From assembly GCA_017416155.1 (NCBI GenBank), contig JAFQDE010000005.1:62001-126000 (forward strand): a stretch of DNA of 64,000 nt, written 5' to 3'. The position numbers and the translations under genes are program-made. Of the stretch, positions 26,311 through 34,696 are shown in pieces. How positions within the stretch are numbered: the stretch's first letter is position 1; every line of letters begins with the position of its first letter. Source of the stretch: Tyzzerella sp. GTDB lineage: Bacteria; Bacillota; Clostridia; Lachnospirales; Lachnospiraceae. The notes under the pieces are model-generated. The model saw only the letters and a program-made list of their open reading frames with translations, made no database searches and was not told the origin of the DNA.

Positions 26311-27675
26311 TTAATTTTTCTGAAGCAGGGCGATTACCTCAACATGCACCGTATGCACAAACTGATCCACAGCCACAGCCTTCACCACGCGATACCCTTT
26401 TGCCTGCATCATCTCCAAGTCCCTCGCAAGACTTGTCACTTTACAAGAGATATAAACGATGGTATCCACGCCATAATCCAATATCTTCGGCAATGCCTTC
26501 GGATGAATACCGTCTCGAGGTGGGTCAAGCACAATGACATCCGGTTTCTCTTCTATCTCATCGAGCACCTTGAATACATCACCTGCAAGGAACTCACAGT
26601 TCGTGATACCGTTGTGCTTCGCATTCTCGTTCGCGGCCACGACTGCCTCCTTCACAATCTCCACACCGATAACCTTCTCTGCAACCGGCGATAGAATCTG
26701 TCCAATCGTTCCGGTTCCGCTAAAGAGGTCATAAAGTGTCTTTCCTTTCATATCACCCAGATAATCTCTCACAGTGCTATATAACACTTCGGCTGCTCTA
26801 GAGTTCGGCTGAAAGAATGAAAATGGTGTAATCTTGAATTCCATACCAAGCAGTTTCTCATAGAAATAATCCTGACCATAAAGTACACGTGTCTCATCGC
26901 TCTGTACCACATCTGAGAGAGAATCATTCAGAATATGAAGAATTCCAACAATCTTTCCCTCCAAATTAAGTGCAAGGAGTGCTTCGACAAACGGTGTTAA
27001 ATCATACTCTTCCTGCGTGGTTGTTACAAGATTCACTAAGATTTCTCCCGTAATATCTCCACGACGAAGAAGAAGGTGGCGCAAATATCCCTCATGTTGC
27101 ATTTTTTTATAATATGATACATTTCTTTCTTTAAAATAATTGAGTACACAAACAAGGATCTTGTTCATGTCTTCGTGCACCAGCTTACAGTCAAATGCAG
27201 TCAGCACATCGTAAGTACTTCCTTTTTTATGTAAACCGAGCGACAGTGGTCCGTCCTTATACTCATCGCCAAAGGAGAACTCCATCTTATTTCGATACGC
27301 AAATTCCTTTGGGCTGGCTTTCACTCCCTCGAACTCATAATCCCCAACAATCGCAGCATCCAAAATCTCCTTCACCTGAGCCTCTTTCATCTTCATCTGG
27401 TCATCATAAGACATGGTCTGATACATGCAACCTCCGCAGGCTGGGAAGATGCTGCAGACCGGTTTTTTTGTCTCCAACGAGGATTGCTCCAGCACTTCTA
27501 AAAGGCGTCCCTCTGCCTTACCTTTTCTCATCTTATTGACAGCAAATCGAATCTTCTGTCCCGGAATCCCATTTTTGACAATCACTTTCTTGTCTTCACC
27601 CTCTACTGTTACAATTCCTTTATTAGGAAACTCTACTTTTTCGATTAAGCCTTCATACACTTGTCCTTTTTTCAT
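26311..27675 (-). CDS. rlmD: 23S rRNA (uracil-5-)methyltransferase, RumA/RlmD type
   Basis: 454 aa TrmA-family enzyme. N-terminal TRAM domain (residues 1-60), then the Fe-S cysteines CSIFPACGGC with a fourth Cys further on (FDCKLVH), a central domain, and the methyltransferase with SAM motif LYDLFSGTGTIG, DPPRDG and the catalytic Cys in VYISCKVTSLARD. In Firmicutes a single member often modifies both U747 and U1939 of 23S rRNA (RlmCD); which site applies here is not visible. AGGAG precedes the ATG. Confidence 0.92.
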   Translation of the reverse strand: MKKGQVYEGLIEKVEFPNKGIVTVEGEDKKVIVKNGIPGQKIRFAVNKMRKGKAEGRLLEVLEQSSLETKKPVCSIFPACGGCMYQTMSYDDQMKMKEAQVKEILDAAIVGDYEFEGVKASPKEFAYRNKMEFSFGDEYKDGPLSLGLHKKGSTYDVLTAFDCKLVHEDMNKILVCVLNYFKERNVSYYKKMQHEGYLRHLLLRRGDITGEILVNLVTTTQEEYDLTPFVEALLALNLEGKIVGILHILNDSLSDVVQSDETRVLYGQDYFYEKLLGMEFKITPFSFFQPNSRAAEVLYSTVRDYLGDMKGKTLYDLFSGTGTIGQILSPVAEKVIGVEIVKEAVVAANENAKHNGITNCEFLAGDVFKVLDEIEEKPDVIVLDPPRDGIHPKALPKILDYGVDTIVYISCKVTSLARDLEMMQAKGYRVVKAVAVDQFVHTVHVEVIALLQKN

Positions 27676-27693
27676 TTATTTCTCCTATCACGT

Positions 27694-27724
27694 AAAACTC
27701 GCCCGCGCTTTATCCGCGAGCGAG
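27694..27724 (-). terminator. terminator of the small membrane protein gene
   Basis: 10-bp stem with one G-U pair, 27698-27707/27715-27724, 7-base loop, running into UUUU (27694-27697) on the minus strand; 15 bases past the stop at 27740. Confidence 0.8.
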
Positions 27725-27739
27725 CTTTTTCTTACTCTC

Positions 27740-27979
27740 CTAGATATTTTCTTCCTCGAAGTAGTCATCCTCGAAATCATCCTCAAAATCCTCTTCGAAA
27801 TCTTCCAAATAATCCGGTGCAAAGTAACGATATACTCCGTAAGCGATTGCTGCAATTGCTGCCACTGTGCCAACAATAGCAAGAATCCAGAGAATCGTTT
27901 TCTTGATCTTATCGTCATCTCTTTTTCTTAAAATATCATTTAACTTTGTTGCAGAAACCATTTCTTCTATCCTTTCCAT
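27740..27979 (-). CDS. small single-pass membrane protein with acidic tail
   Basis: 79 aa: a charged N-terminal helix with SATKLNDILRKRDDDKIKK, one hydrophobic segment (about 30-50, ILWILAIVGTVAAIAAIAYG), then about 28 residues almost all Asp, Glu, Phe and Tyr in a repeating ED-F pattern. N-in topology is expected from the Lys-rich flank, which puts the acidic tail outside. I recognise the type from Clostridia but know no function. Own ribosome site (AAAGGACGTG) and terminator. Confidence 0.75.
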   Translation of the reverse strand: MERIEEMVSATKLNDILRKRDDDKIKKTILWILAIVGTVAAIAAIAYGVYRYFAPDYLEDFEEDFEDDFEDDYFEEENI

Positions 27980-28063
27980 ATATACACGTCCTTTCCACTT
28001 TTTCTCATTATACCATTCTCAAATCAATATTACTATACGTAGATTACAATATTTTATGCAAAA

Positions 28064-30301
28064 TTAAATTTTTTGTAATTTAGCAAAGCCTGCGAACATC
28101 TTTTTCACACCAACCGAATCGAACTGCACCGTCACTTCATAATCTCGTCCGCCTTGTACCATAGCTGTAACAAGACCCTCGCCAAACTTTGTATGACGCA
28201 CACGGTCACCGACATCGTATCCCGGTCCTTCACCTGTCTTTGCACCGAAATTCTGCACTGGTTTTGCCACGATTTTCTGTGTACTAAATGGTTGTGCTTT
28301 AAATGCCTGCTTTGCCTGGAAATATATATTCTGCATCGGCTCCTGAGTCTCCTTCTGCACTGCATTTCCACCTACGGAAAATAAGTGTACCGGAATCTCT
28401 TTTAAGAATCTTGACATCTTATTATACTGCACCTCGCCACGCATCATTCTTCGTCTTGCGCAAGTCAGTGTCAGGTTCTCCATTGCCCTTGTAATACCGA
28501 CATAGCACAAGCGTCTCTCCTCCTCGATTTCACTCGGGTCATCTGCAGTAATTGTCATATAACTTGGGAAGATACCATCCTCCATACCTACCAGATAAAC
28601 CTCTGGGAATTCCAATCCTTTAGCACTGTGCAATGTCATAAGGACCACATAGTCACTACTTTCATCCAGACTATCGATATCTGCCACCAGTGCTACTTCC
28701 TCAAGAAATCCACTGAGTGTCGGCATCTCATCCTCACAGGATTCTTCGTATACAGCAATCTTACTGAGAAGTTCATCGATATTCTCGATTCTTGCCTCGG
28801 CCTCTTCGCCGCCTTCTTCCTTTAACTCTTCCATATACCCCGTATAATCCAGAATCTCTTGCATCAGCTCTGACACTAACATTATCTTGGCGCTCTCTTT
28901 AAAATGCTCAATCAATGCCACAAATGATTCTAGTTTCGCCACGCCTCTTCCGATTCCCGGAATCATATCTACTGTGCGAAGCGCTTCATAAAAACCGACT
29001 CCGCGCTCCGTCGCATTCTCCTGCACACGGTTAATCGTAGTAAGACCTATTCCTCGCTTCGGTACATTGATAATTCTCTTAACCGACAAATCATCTAATC
29101 CATTGTCAATCGTTTTCAAATATGCAAGTAAATCTTTGATTTCTTTTCGCGCATAGAAATTGATACCACCAACTACTTTGTACGGAATATTTGCCGTAAC
29201 AAACTTCTCTTCAAACATACGGGACTGTGCATTCGTGCGGTAGAGAATTGCATGGTCATTGTACGAACGAATGCCTTCCCTGACATGGGAACGAATATCG
29301 CTCACTATATAATCCACCTCATCATAAGCATTGTCAAACTGCTGAAATACAATCTTATCTCCCACACCATTTTCCGTCCAAAGCGCCTTGTCTTTTCGTC
29401 CGTAATTATTACGGATGACGCCGTTTGCCGCATTCAAAATATTTTCGGTAGAGCGGTAATTCTGCTCTAGTTTAATCACCTTCGCATCCTCGAATACATG
29501 TTCAAAGTTCAGGATGTTCTTGATATTTGCCCCGCGGAATTTATAAATGGACTGATCATCATCACCAACCACACAGAGGTTACGATACTTCTTTGCCAGA
29601 ATACTGATTAGTTTAAACTGCACGGTATTGGTATCCTGATACTCGTCCACCATGATATAGCGAAAACGGTCCTGATAATATTCCAGAACATCCGGCTGTG
29701 TCTGCAAGAGTTGTACAGTCTTTACAAGCAAGTCATCGAAATCCAGCGCATTATTGGAACGAAGTTGCTTCTCATATTCGCGGTACACTTTTGCAATCTT
29801 CTGCTTGTGGTAATCACCTGCCGCTTGGAGTTCATACTCGTCCGGAGAAATCATCTCATCCTTTGCCGACGAAATGGCAGCCAAAAGGCTTCTCTCTTTG
29901 TATATCTTTGTATCGATCTGCAATTGCTTACAGACATCCTTCATCAGTGTCTTCTGGTCATCTGCATCATAGATTGTAAAATTTGTACTGTAACCCAATC
30001 GTTCAATGTGTCGTCTTAAGATACGCACACAAGTCGAGTGAAAGGTGCTTACCCAGATACTCTCTGAACCAAATCCGACAATATGGTCCACACGTTCTCG
30101 CATTTCTCCTGCTGCTTTGTTCGTAAACGTAATGGCAAGGATGTTCCAAGGATTCACGCCCTTCTCATCTATCAAGTATGCAATGCGATGCGTCAGTACG
30201 CGAGTCTTGCCGGAACCTGCCCCCGCAAGAATAAGGAGTGGTCCTTCTGTGTGAAATACTGCTTCTCTCTGTTCCTTATTTAACATATCGTAAATGCTCA
30301 T
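28064..30301 (-). CDS. pcrA: ATP-dependent DNA helicase PcrA
   Basis: 745 aa UvrD/Rep-type superfamily 1A 3'-5' helicase for nucleotide excision repair, rolling-circle replication and clearing RecA or RNA polymerase. Motif I is AGAGSGKTR (Lys32), motif Ia TFTNKAAGEMRER, motif II VDEYQDTN, motif III GDDDQSIYKFRGA, motif IV QNYRST, motif V VVLMTLHSAKGLEFPEV and motif VI ITRAMENL. The C-terminus carries the Tudor-like RNA polymerase-binding domain (GDRVRHTKFGEGLV). AAGGAG precedes the start. Confidence 0.96.
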   Translation of the reverse strand: MSIYDMLNKEQREAVFHTEGPLLILAGAGSGKTRVLTHRIAYLIDEKGVNPWNILAITFTNKAAGEMRERVDHIVGFGSESIWVSTFHSTCVRILRRHIERLGYSTNFTIYDADDQKTLMKDVCKQLQIDTKIYKERSLLAAISSAKDEMISPDEYELQAAGDYHKQKIAKVYREYEKQLRSNNALDFDDLLVKTVQLLQTQPDVLEYYQDRFRYIMVDEYQDTNTVQFKLISILAKKYRNLCVVGDDDQSIYKFRGANIKNILNFEHVFEDAKVIKLEQNYRSTENILNAANGVIRNNYGRKDKALWTENGVGDKIVFQQFDNAYDEVDYIVSDIRSHVREGIRSYNDHAILYRTNAQSRMFEEKFVTANIPYKVVGGINFYARKEIKDLLAYLKTIDNGLDDLSVKRIINVPKRGIGLTTINRVQENATERGVGFYEALRTVDMIPGIGRGVAKLESFVALIEHFKESAKIMLVSELMQEILDYTGYMEELKEEGGEEAEARIENIDELLSKIAVYEESCEDEMPTLSGFLEEVALVADIDSLDESSDYVVLMTLHSAKGLEFPEVYLVGMEDGIFPSYMTITADDPSEIEEERRLCYVGITRAMENLTLTCARRRMMRGEVQYNKMSRFLKEIPVHLFSVGGNAVQKETQEPMQNIYFQAKQAFKAQPFSTQKIVAKPVQNFGAKTGEGPGYDVGDRVRHTKFGEGLVTAMVQGGRDYEVTVQFDSVGVKKMFAGFAKLQKI

Positions 30302-30365
30302 CTTATCTGCTCCTTATACTCTCTGAACAACTCAAAATCACCCTATTAGTATAATATAAAGAGGC

Positions 30366-30400
30366 AAAAAAGAAAAGTAGGAAGCAAAAACTTCCTACTT
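30366..30400 (-). terminator. terminator overlapping the yerC stop codon
   Basis: Perfect 10-bp stem 30375-30384/30391-30400, 6-base loop, U-rich tail on the minus strand (30366-30374). The yerC stop codon at 30395-30397 is inside the stem. Confidence 0.85.
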
Positions 30401-30685
30401 GTTGTTAATCCTCTCAAACACCATATCGTATCCATCATTCCCATAATTCAGTGAACGATTGACACGGCTGATAGTTGCTGTCGACGCCCCTGTTTTTTCT
30501 GCAATCTCCAGATATGTCTTCTGCTCACGAAGCATTTTTGCAACCTCAAATCGCTGACTCAGAGATAATAATTCGTTAATTGTACATATGTCTTCAAAAA
30601 AAGTATAACATTCTTCTTTATTCTTTAAACTTAAAATCGCCTCAAACAAATAATCGACTGATTCGGTTCTAACATTCTTACCCAT
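30395..30685 (-). CDS. YerC/TrpR-family DNA-binding protein
   Basis: 96 aa. All-helical TrpR-like helix-turn-helix: LLSLSQRFEVAKMLREQKTYLEIAEKT, split here as helix LSLSQRFEVAKML then turn, with the recognition helix TGASTATISRVNRSLNYG. B. subtilis YerC lies beside pcrB-pcrA-ligA, and this copy also precedes pcrA, so the link is conserved; no tryptophan genes are near. Start at ATG 30685 (GAAGGAG upstream); codons further up to 30754 have no ribosome site. Its target is unknown. Confidence 0.88.
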   Translation of the reverse strand: MGKNVRTESVDYLFEAILSLKNKEECYTFFEDICTINELLSLSQRFEVAKMLREQKTYLEIAEKTGASTATISRVNRSLNYGNDGYDMVFERINNK

Positions 30686-30829
30686 GTCCAAAGTCTCCTT
30701 CTCTGAGTTTTGTTCCTTTACCATTTTAACACAGTAAATTGCGAAAGTCCACACTTTTTTATGAATATCTTAACCATTTTCGATTATCCTAATACATCAT
30801 ATATACTAAATGTCAAGGAGACTGCCTTT

Positions 30830-31015
30830 ATGAAAAAAGAAAAGACAAACGAAGAGATTATTGACTCTTACGATTACCTTACAAACGCGGCTTCAAGTAT
30901 GGAATGCACCGGACTTATGCCGACGCCGGCTGATACTCCTGAACAGCGCGAAGCCTATGATGCCATCTATCATTTTAAAGCTACACCTCTGAATTCAGAA
31001 AAAGAGGAAGATTAA
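30830..31015 (+). CDS. small acidic protein, unknown
   Basis: 61 aa, MKKEKTNEEIIDSYDYLTNA at the start, a Cys in SSMECTGLMPTPADT, and an acidic end. I recognise no domain. A start at 30710 is rejected because AAGGAGA lies before the ATG at 30830. Could be a small cytosolic partner; a weak promoter may lie upstream (TATACT at 30802-30807). Stands alone between yerC (divergent) and the lipoprotein gene. Confidence 0.65.
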   Translation: MKKEKTNEEIIDSYDYLTNAASSMECTGLMPTPADTPEQREAYDAIYHFKATPLNSEKEED

Positions 31016-31080
31016 ACAACACGAACCTTTTTATAATTCTTTCATATAGTATTAGGAAAAAGACATTACATGGAGGAATT

Positions 31081-32085
31081 ATGAAAAAACGTATTATAGC
31101 GTTGCTTCTCATCACGGTTCTCGCTGTTACCTCTTTGCTCGCTTGCTCCAAAGAAGAAACAAATAAACCGGGAATGACTAAAGTTGTACTTAGTGAGGTT
31201 GCTCACTCAATCTTCTATGCCCCAATGTATGTTGCTATTGAAGAGGGATACTTTGCTGAGGAAGGAATCGACTTGGAATTAGTCACTGCATTTGGCGCCG
31301 ATAAGGTAATGACTGCCGTGCTCTCAGGTGAGGCAGATATTGGATTCATGGGTTCTGAATCTTCTATCTATACTTACAACGAAGGGGCGAAAGATTATGT
31401 TGTAAACTTTGCTCAACTCACACAGCGTGCAGGAAATTTCCTTGTTGCACGCGAAGAAATCACAAATTTCAAATGGGAAGATCTAAAGGGTTCTTACGTC
31501 CTTGGCGGTCGTAAAGGTGGCATGCCACAGATGGTATTTGAATACATTTTAAAACAGAACGACATTGACCCAGATAAAGATTTGGAAATCAATCAAAGTA
31601 TTGATTTCGGATCTACTGCGGCTGCATTTTCTGAAGGTCAGGGTGCATATACAGTAGAATTTGAACCTCATGCAACTTCATTGGAAGAAGCCGGCAAAGG
31701 TTATGTTATCGCTTCCCTTGGCGAAGACAGTGGATATGTTCCTTACACCGCATTTTCCGCAAAAGGCAGCTATATCAAAGAAAATCCGGAGATCATTCAA
31801 AGTTTTACCAATGCACTTCAAAAAGGTATGGATTATGTGAAAAAACACTCTCCGGAAGAGATTGCAGAGATTATTGCACCTCAATTTAACGAGACAGATG
31901 TGAAAACAATCACAACGATTGTGAAACGTTATTACGACCAAGATACATGGAAATCAGACCTTGTTTTTGAAAAAGAAAGTTTTGAATTATTGCAGGATAT
32001 TTTGGATATGGCAGGTGAACTTTCTAAGCGTGCTTCCTATGATGATTTGGTAAATACAGAGTATGCTAGGAAAGCAGCAAGATAA
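31081..32085 (+). CDS. NMT1/SsuA-like ABC substrate-binding lipoprotein, orphan
   Basis: 334 aa. Signal peptide with lipobox LLAC (Cys22), then a two-lobed type II binding protein: APMYVAIEEGYFAEEGIDLEL is the hallmark of the SsuA/THI5/NMT1 family, followed by GADKVMTAVLSGEADIGFMG. Family members bind sulfonates, nitrate, pyrimidine thiamine precursors or riboflavin; none can be chosen from sequence alone. No permease or ATPase is adjacent on either side, so it must share a transporter encoded elsewhere. GGAGG precedes the ATG. Confidence 0.88.
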   Translation: MKKRIIALLLITVLAVTSLLACSKEETNKPGMTKVVLSEVAHSIFYAPMYVAIEEGYFAEEGIDLELVTAFGADKVMTAVLSGEADIGFMGSESSIYTYNEGAKDYVVNFAQLTQRAGNFLVAREEITNFKWEDLKGSYVLGGRKGGMPQMVFEYILKQNDIDPDKDLEINQSIDFGSTAAAFSEGQGAYTVEFEPHATSLEEAGKGYVIASLGEDSGYVPYTAFSAKGSYIKENPEIIQSFTNALQKGMDYVKKHSPEEIAEIIAPQFNETDVKTITTIVKRYYDQDTWKSDLVFEKESFELLQDILDMAGELSKRASYDDLVNTEYARKAAR

Positions 32086-32151
32086 TCTGTCAATGTGTGC
32101 ATTTTACCCAAAAAACAAGGAAAAATAATGTTTTTTATTTCATTCTCACGA

Positions 32152-32180
32152 TTGACATTGACACTTGATTATGCTACTCT
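32152..32180 (+). promoter_or_regulatory. candidate promoter of the cold-shock gene
   Basis: TTGACA at 32152-32157 (and a second TTGACA at 32158-32163), with TACTCT at 32175-32180 after a 17-base spacer. The -10 is weak; with transcription starting near 32187 the leader would be about 46 bases. Confidence 0.45.
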
Positions 32181-32232
32181 GTTAAAGAATTAACTATACA
32201 GAAGTTACAAGCTAATAATGGAGGACAAAAGC

Positions 32233-32433
32233 ATGAGTAAAGGTACAGTAAAGTGGTTCAATAACCAAAAAGGTTACGGATTCATTTCTGATGAAGCCGG
32301 CAATGATGTATTCGTTCATTACACCGGTTTAAACATGGAAGGGTACAAGACATTAGAAGAAGGTCAGGCAGTTGAATACGACGTAACTGAGGGAGAAAAA
32401 GGACCACAGGCAGTCAACGTAGTTAAACTTTAA
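32233..32433 (+). CDS. csp: cold-shock protein (CspA family)
   Basis: 66 aa single-stranded nucleic-acid-binding OB fold. RNP1 is KGYGFIS and RNP2 [26 protein letters not shown] is the standard N-terminus. Start is ATG 32233 with GGAGG 8 bases before it; the in-frame ATG at 32218 overlaps that site. Acts as an RNA chaperone in cold or stationary phase. Single gene with a strong terminator. Confidence 0.96.
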   Translation: MSKGTVKWFNNQKGYGFISDEAGNDVFVHYTGLNMEGYKTLEEGQAVEYDVTEGEKGPQAVNVVKL

Positions 32434-32520
32434 TCCGAATTTGTATGTGCCTTTTATGATGTTATTTTATATAAAAAGCATTGATAAAATGAGATTAAAA
32501 ACTAGCGCAAGCTGAAACAG

Positions 32521-32551
32521 GGGATACGATGTAAAATCGTATCCCTTTTTT
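32521..32551 (+). terminator. terminator after the cold-shock gene
   Basis: Perfect 10-bp stem GGGATACGAT/ATCGTATCCC (32521-32530, 32536-32545), 5-base loop, then TTTTTT. It lies about 90 bases after the stop, leaving an AT-rich 3' untranslated stretch. Confidence 0.92.
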
Positions 32552-32621
32552 GTTCTCTCCTTCACATTCTACCACATGTTCAAAAAACTTGTCTTTCCAT
32601 GTTGAATCATCTACAAATAAA

Positions 32622-33290
32622 TTATTCTATCTGCCAGTCAATTGGCTCTACTCCATTCACTTCCAAAAATTGATTTGTCTGACTGAATGGTTTACTTCCA
32701 AAAAATCCACGATAAGAAGATAGTGGACTCGGATGCGGTGCTTCAAGAATCAGATGTTTCGGATTATTGAGCATCGCTTTTTTCATCTGCGCCGGTCTTC
32801 CCCACAAAATAAATACAATCGGTCTATCCTGCGCATTCAACACCCTGATCGCTGCATCTGTGAATTCCTCCCAGCCGATTCCACGATGAGAGTTTGCTTG
32901 ATGAGCTCGCACGGTAAGCACGGTATTCAGTAACAGCACGCCCTGTTTTGCCCATTTTTCCAGATATCCATGACTTGGTATTGTACATCCTAAATCATCA
33001 TGTAATTCCTTATAGATATTTACAAGTGACGGCGGTATCTCCACACTCGGTTTTACAGAAAAACAAAGCCCATGTGCCTGATTCTCCCCGTGATATGGGT
33101 CCTGTCCAAAGATAACCACCTTGACATCCTTAAGTGGCGTAAGATGAAATGCGTTAAACAAATCATTCGCCGGTGGAAATATCCGATATGTACGATATTC
33201 CTCGTTCACCTTTGTAAACAGTTTCTTATAGTAGTCTTTCCCAAATTCACCTTTGAGTGCTTCTAGCCAATCTCCGTTAATTGCCGGCAT
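32622..33290 (-). CDS. ung: uracil-DNA glycosylase
   Basis: 222 aa family 1 UDG that removes uracil from DNA for base excision repair. Catalytic water-activating motif GQDPYHG, then the Phe-bearing LCFSVKP, and the Leu-intercalation loop HPSPLSSYRGF with catalytic His. Length is typical. Last gene of the tight run response regulator, kinase, hisH, hisF, ung (9-base gap to hisF); AGGAGG precedes the ATG. Confidence 0.96.
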   Translation of the reverse strand: MPAINGDWLEALKGEFGKDYYKKLFTKVNEEYRTYRIFPPANDLFNAFHLTPLKDVKVVIFGQDPYHGENQAHGLCFSVKPSVEIPPSLVNIYKELHDDLGCTIPSHGYLEKWAKQGVLLLNTVLTVRAHQANSHRGIGWEEFTDAAIRVLNAQDRPIVFILWGRPAQMKKAMLNNPKHLILEAPHPSPLSSYRGFFGSKPFSQTNQFLEVNGVEPIDWQIE

Positions 33291-33299
33291 GGTTCCCTC

Positions 33300-34061
33300 C
33301 TACAATCTGACAGACACACCCCTGTCTCTCAGATACTCTTTTACTTCTTTTATCTCTAATTCTTTAAAATGGAACAATGAAGCAACCAATGCTGCATCCG
33401 CCTTCCCTTCTGTAAATGCATCATAAAAATGTTCTAACGTTCCAGCACCGCCTGATGCAATCACCGGAATGGACACGCTCTCTGAAATCGTTCTGGTGAG
33501 TTCCAAATCATATCCGGCCTTGGTTCCATCACAATCCATACTGGTAAGCAATATCTCACCCGCTCCAAGTTCTTCTACCTTCTTTGCCCATTCTACTGCA
33601 TCAATTCCAACATCAATGCGACCGCCGTTTTTATAAATATTCCAACCGGTTCCGTCTGCACGTCGTTTTGCATCAATCGCAACAACCACACACTGGCTTC
33701 CGAACTTGTCCGCCGCCTCGCGAATAAGCTCCGGTCTGTTGATTGCCGATGAGTTTATCGATATCTTATCAGCACCTTCTCTAAGAAGCGCCTTAAAATC
33801 ATCTACCGTGCGAATTCCACCTCCAACTGTGAACGGAATAAATACATTCTTTGCAACCTCTCGCACCATATCGACGACTGTCTCTCTCGCATCTGAGGAA
33901 GCCGTAATATCCAAAAATACAATCTCGTCTGCGCCCGCTTCATCATACGCTTTCGCAATGGCCACCGGGTCACCTGCATCTACCAGATTCACAAAGTTCA
34001 CACCCTTTACTACGCGTCCACCATGTACATCCAGGCAAGGAATAATTCGTTTCGTAAACAT
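33300..34061 (-). CDS. hisF: imidazole glycerol phosphate synthase cyclase subunit HisF
   Basis: 253 aa TIM barrel that makes imidazole glycerol phosphate and AICAR from PRFAR and ammonia in histidine synthesis. N-terminus [20 protein letters not shown] with catalytic Asp11, [16 protein letters not shown] and the second catalytic Asp in [14 protein letters not shown]; phosphate loops VIASGGAG and the C-terminal FHFKE are present. Its glutaminase partner hisH lies 15 bases upstream. No other his genes are in the window. Confidence 0.96.
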   Translation of the reverse strand: MFTKRIIPCLDVHGGRVVKGVNFVNLVDAGDPVAIAKAYDEAGADEIVFLDITASSDARETVVDMVREVAKNVFIPFTVGGGIRTVDDFKALLREGADKISINSSAINRPELIREAADKFGSQCVVVAIDAKRRADGTGWNIYKNGGRIDVGIDAVEWAKKVEELGAGEILLTSMDCDGTKAGYDLELTRTISESVSIPVIASGGAGTLEHFYDAFTEGKADAALVASLFHFKELEIKEVKEYLRDRGVSVRL

Positions 34062-34076
34062 GTCTTCTCCTCCAAG

Positions 34077-34682
34077 TTAAAGTTCCACAAAATTTTTCAA
34101 AATCTTAAGTCCCACGTCACTGCTCTTCTCTGGGTGGAACTGACAGGCAAAGACATTATCTTTCTCCACGGATGCATGAATGTTTACACCGTAATTCGTG
34201 GTTGCCTTTACGATCGATTCGTCCTCTGCCTTCAAATAATAAGAATGTACAAAATATACGTAATCGTTTTCCTTCAATCCTTCGAACAGTCTTCCATTAT
34301 ATTGCAAATGCAGAGAATTCCATCCCATGTGTGGAATTTTAAGGCCATCTGCATCCGGAATACGAAGAATCTCACCTTTCAAGATGCCAAGACCGACTGC
34401 TTCCGGAGACTCGTCACTTCGCTCAAATAAAAGCTGAAGTCCGAGACAGATTCCCAAAAATGGGGTCCTGTTTTCCACCACCTGATGAATGACTTCATCC
34501 AGACCATACTTTGTCAGATTATTCATTGCATCGCCAAATGAACCAACTCCCGGCAAAATAACTTTATCTGCACTTAAGATTTCCTGTGGGTCTTTTGTAA
34601 TTACCACATCGGCTCCTAACTTCTGCAATGCCTTCTCTACACTTTTGATATTTCCCGCATCATAATCAATCATCGCTATCAT
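34077..34682 (-). CDS. hisH: imidazole glycerol phosphate synthase glutaminase subunit HisH
   Basis: 201 aa class I glutamine amidotransferase delivering ammonia to HisF. Nucleophile Cys in LGICLGLQLLFE, catalytic His and Glu in CQFHPEKSS, oxyanion strand LPGVGSFGDAM. AAGGAGG lies 9 bases before the first ATG (34682). It starts 14 bases after the histidine kinase stop, so it is likely on the same message as the two-component genes. Confidence 0.96.
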   Translation of the reverse strand: MIAMIDYDAGNIKSVEKALQKLGADVVITKDPQEILSADKVILPGVGSFGDAMNNLTKYGLDEVIHQVVENRTPFLGICLGLQLLFERSDESPEAVGLGILKGEILRIPDADGLKIPHMGWNSLHLQYNGRLFEGLKENDYVYFVHSYYLKAEDESIVKATTNYGVNIHASVEKDNVFACQFHPEKSSDVGLKILKNFVEL

Positions 34683-34696
34683 AAAGATAAGCCTCC

